Source: Streptomyces rimosus (lineage in GTDB: Bacteria > Actinomycetota > Actinomycetes > Streptomycetales > Streptomycetaceae). From it: a DNA stretch of 64,000 bases. The notes under the pieces are model-generated. The model did no database searches, had not been told where the DNA came from, and saw only the letters and a program-made list of their open reading frames with translations. Made by a program: the position numbers and the translations under genes. Positions 62,866 to 64,000 of the stretch are shown in pieces. Location of the stretch: the NCBI RefSeq assembly GCF_008704655.1, contig NZ_CP023688.1, positions 2,542,001 to 2,606,000 on the forward strand, written 5' to 3'. Each line of letters starts with the position of its first letter. The first letter of the stretch is position 1.

Positions 62866-64000
62866 ATGCCACAAATTCGGGTGCTCAGTAAGGGCGCGCG
62901 GATCACGGCGGGCGCCTTGTGCCTGCTTTTCCTTCTGCACACCCTGTACTGGCTGGGACACGATCTTGTATCGACCGGTCCCGGCCCGCTGTGGGATTTG
63001 TGGACCGGCGGCACTTCGGTGAGCGGCGGCCGTGGTCCGGGCTCCGGTGGCGTCACGGACGACGGCTATCCGGTCTCGACTCCGTACGAGGTGGGTCTCG
63101 CCCTGGTGCAGGGAGCCGCCGTGGTCACCGCGTTCGCCGGGAGGCGGGTGGCCGGCGGCCTGCTGGCGGTGGCGACGGTGCTGACGCTCTCCCTGCGCGT
63201 ACAGGCCATCGTCAGCACCGGCAGCCACACCTCGACCAACCGCTGGTTCGTCGGCCTGGAGGGCGGCTACAGCAGCGACTCGACCTTCGGGGCAGTCTTC
63301 CTCTCGTCGGGTGCGCTGGTGCCGCTGACGCTCATCGCGGCCGTCGTACTGCTGGCCGGCATGCGCACCTGGCCGCGGCCTGGGGCAGACGCCGGTCCGC
63401 CCCCGACGCGCCCCGCCGCGCCGGCGGGCCCGGTGTCCGCCATCGCGCTGGGCGCGTCCGCGCTGCTCTGGGTGATCTGGATCTGCTACGTCATGGCGCA
63501 GTCCCTCGGCAGCGGGGACGGAGTCCCGCTGGACGTCATCTTCACCGGCCGTGGCCTGCTCGTCAGCCTGCTGGGACTGGCGCCCGGCTGGGTCTGGGCG
63601 ACCTTCCTGCCGCTGGCCGCGGTCGGCGCACTGCTGGCCGCCACCCGCCGGGTCTCCGCGCGCGGCTTCGCCATCGGCACGGCGCTGGTGGTGCTGCCGG
63701 TCAGCTTCCTGGACATGTGCGCCTACCTCCGTACGGGAACGCTCTTCGCCCTGGGTGACTTCGCGCCCTTCGGGGCGCTGCTGAGCCGGGCGCAGATGCT
63801 GGTGCATCTGGTCGGTTCGATCGCGGTGCTCGCACTGATGGGGCGGCGCGGGGAGCCGACCCGGCCGGGAATGCCCGGGATGCCGGGGCCGGGTCTGCCG
63901 GGCTACGCGGTTCCCGGGGCACCGGGGTTCGCGGGCGCTCCCGCGTACGGGAAGCCGGGCGGGCCGGTGCCTGGTGCGGCGGGGCCTGGCGCACCAATGC
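62866..64000 (+). CDS. Multi-pass membrane protein, 3' end cut off by window edge
   Basis: Begins ATG 62866 and stays open to the window edge (378 visible residues). It has about seven hydrophobic segments: ITAGALCLLFLLHTLYWLG near 12-30, then pairs near 80-115, 140-165, 190-215 and 230-320 (PLTLIAAVVLLAGM, ALLWVIWICYVMAQ and others). The C-terminal part is a Gly/Pro/Met-rich repeat (PGMPGMPGPG). No known domain; it is placed downstream of the ESX genes with unknown role. AGCGGAG lies 5 nt before the start. The complete gene length is not known. Confidence 0.75.
   Translation, partial: MPQIRVLSKGARITAGALCLLFLLHTLYWLGHDLVSTGPGPLWDLWTGGTSVSGGRGPGSGGVTDDGYPVSTPYEVGLALVQGAAVVTAFAGRRVAGGLLAVATVLTLSLRVQAIVSTGSHTSTNRWFVGLEGGYSSDSTFGAVFLSSGALVPLTLIAAVVLLAGMRTWPRPGADAGPPPTRPAAPAGPVSAIALGASALLWVIWICYVMAQSLGSGDGVPLDVIFTGRGLLVSLLGLAPGWVWATFLPLAAVGALLAATRRVSARGFAIGTALVVLPVSFLDMCAYLRTGTLFALGDFAPFGALLSRAQMLVHLVGSIAVLALMGRRGEPTRPGMPGMPGPGLPGYAVPGAPGFAGAPAYGKPGGPVPGAAGPGAPM

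Noticed and set aside
62616..62891. 91-codon plus-strand frame upstream of the last gene
   Set aside because: No ribosome binding site, overlaps the better-supported gene at 62866 in another frame and has no recognisable motif.

Overview
The window is chromosomal DNA from a Streptomyces or a close relative. The evidence is very high GC with third-position bias, GTG/TTG starts, actinobacterial families (DUF3046, ClgR, RodZ-like DUF4115 protein, EccC/EccD, ThyX, F420-type PPOX protein), an rRNA operon without spacer tRNAs, and a gene order resembling, from memory, the recA-to-ESX stretch of the S. coelicolor core chromosome. No insertion sequence, prophage, CRISPR array or integrase was found. 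Most genes look like vertically inherited core genes.

Layout. (1) 1-6.1 kb: a truncated secreted-protein gene, a 0.9-kb gene-free stretch rich in direct repeats, recX-recA, an MMPL transporter remnant lacking its N-terminal half, an AI-2E family permease and DUF3046. (2) 6.1-20 kb: a toroid-fold hypothetical protein, an AraC-azlC-azlD branched-chain amino-acid exporter operon, the large helicase Lhr, a Nei-type DNA glycosylase, a small membrane protein, a second HemC, an unknown membrane protein, a PPOX protein, a PCMT-like methyltransferase and a Dps protein. (3) 20-28 kb: clgR, cinA, pgsA, rimO, a rodZ-like gene and ftsK, all on the minus strand. (4) 28-37.4 kb: the osmotic-stress pair osaA/osaB, with a phased array of HAMP units in OsaA, and a divergent RsbW-PAS-GAF-PP2C protein. 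(5) 37.4-44.2 kb: tRNA-Thr(GGT), a degenerate DegT-like gene, and a 16S-23S-5S operon on the minus strand with at least four candidate promoters. (6) 44.2-54.6 kb: RNase J, dapA, thyX, two small membrane proteins, and the rpsO-pnp-M16 protease-dapB group. (7) 54.7-64 kb: a type VII secretion (ESX) block with eccD, eccC, two WXG100-like secretion candidates, a coiled-coil protein and a truncated membrane-protein gene.

Functional themes. DNA repair (recA, recX, lhr, nei) clusters on the left. recA, lhr and the AI-2E permease each carry a RecA-NDp-like (PafBC-type) box, suggesting LexA-independent damage induction. RNA processing is also clustered: RNase J, PNPase, rpsO and the rRNA operon. The lysine/diaminopimelate genes dapA and dapB are split by thyX and the pnp group. 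Several genes have a TANNNT-like box whose last base lies 7 nt before the start codon, which predicts leaderless mRNAs.

Most noteworthy: the RecA-NDp boxes at lhr and the permease, the 276-bp HAMP array, the 129-bp tandem duplication with structure-preserving changes after eccC, the repeat-rich DNA beside recX, the HemC paralogue, the DegT-like protein without a PLP lysine, and the MMPL remnant against the recA promoter.
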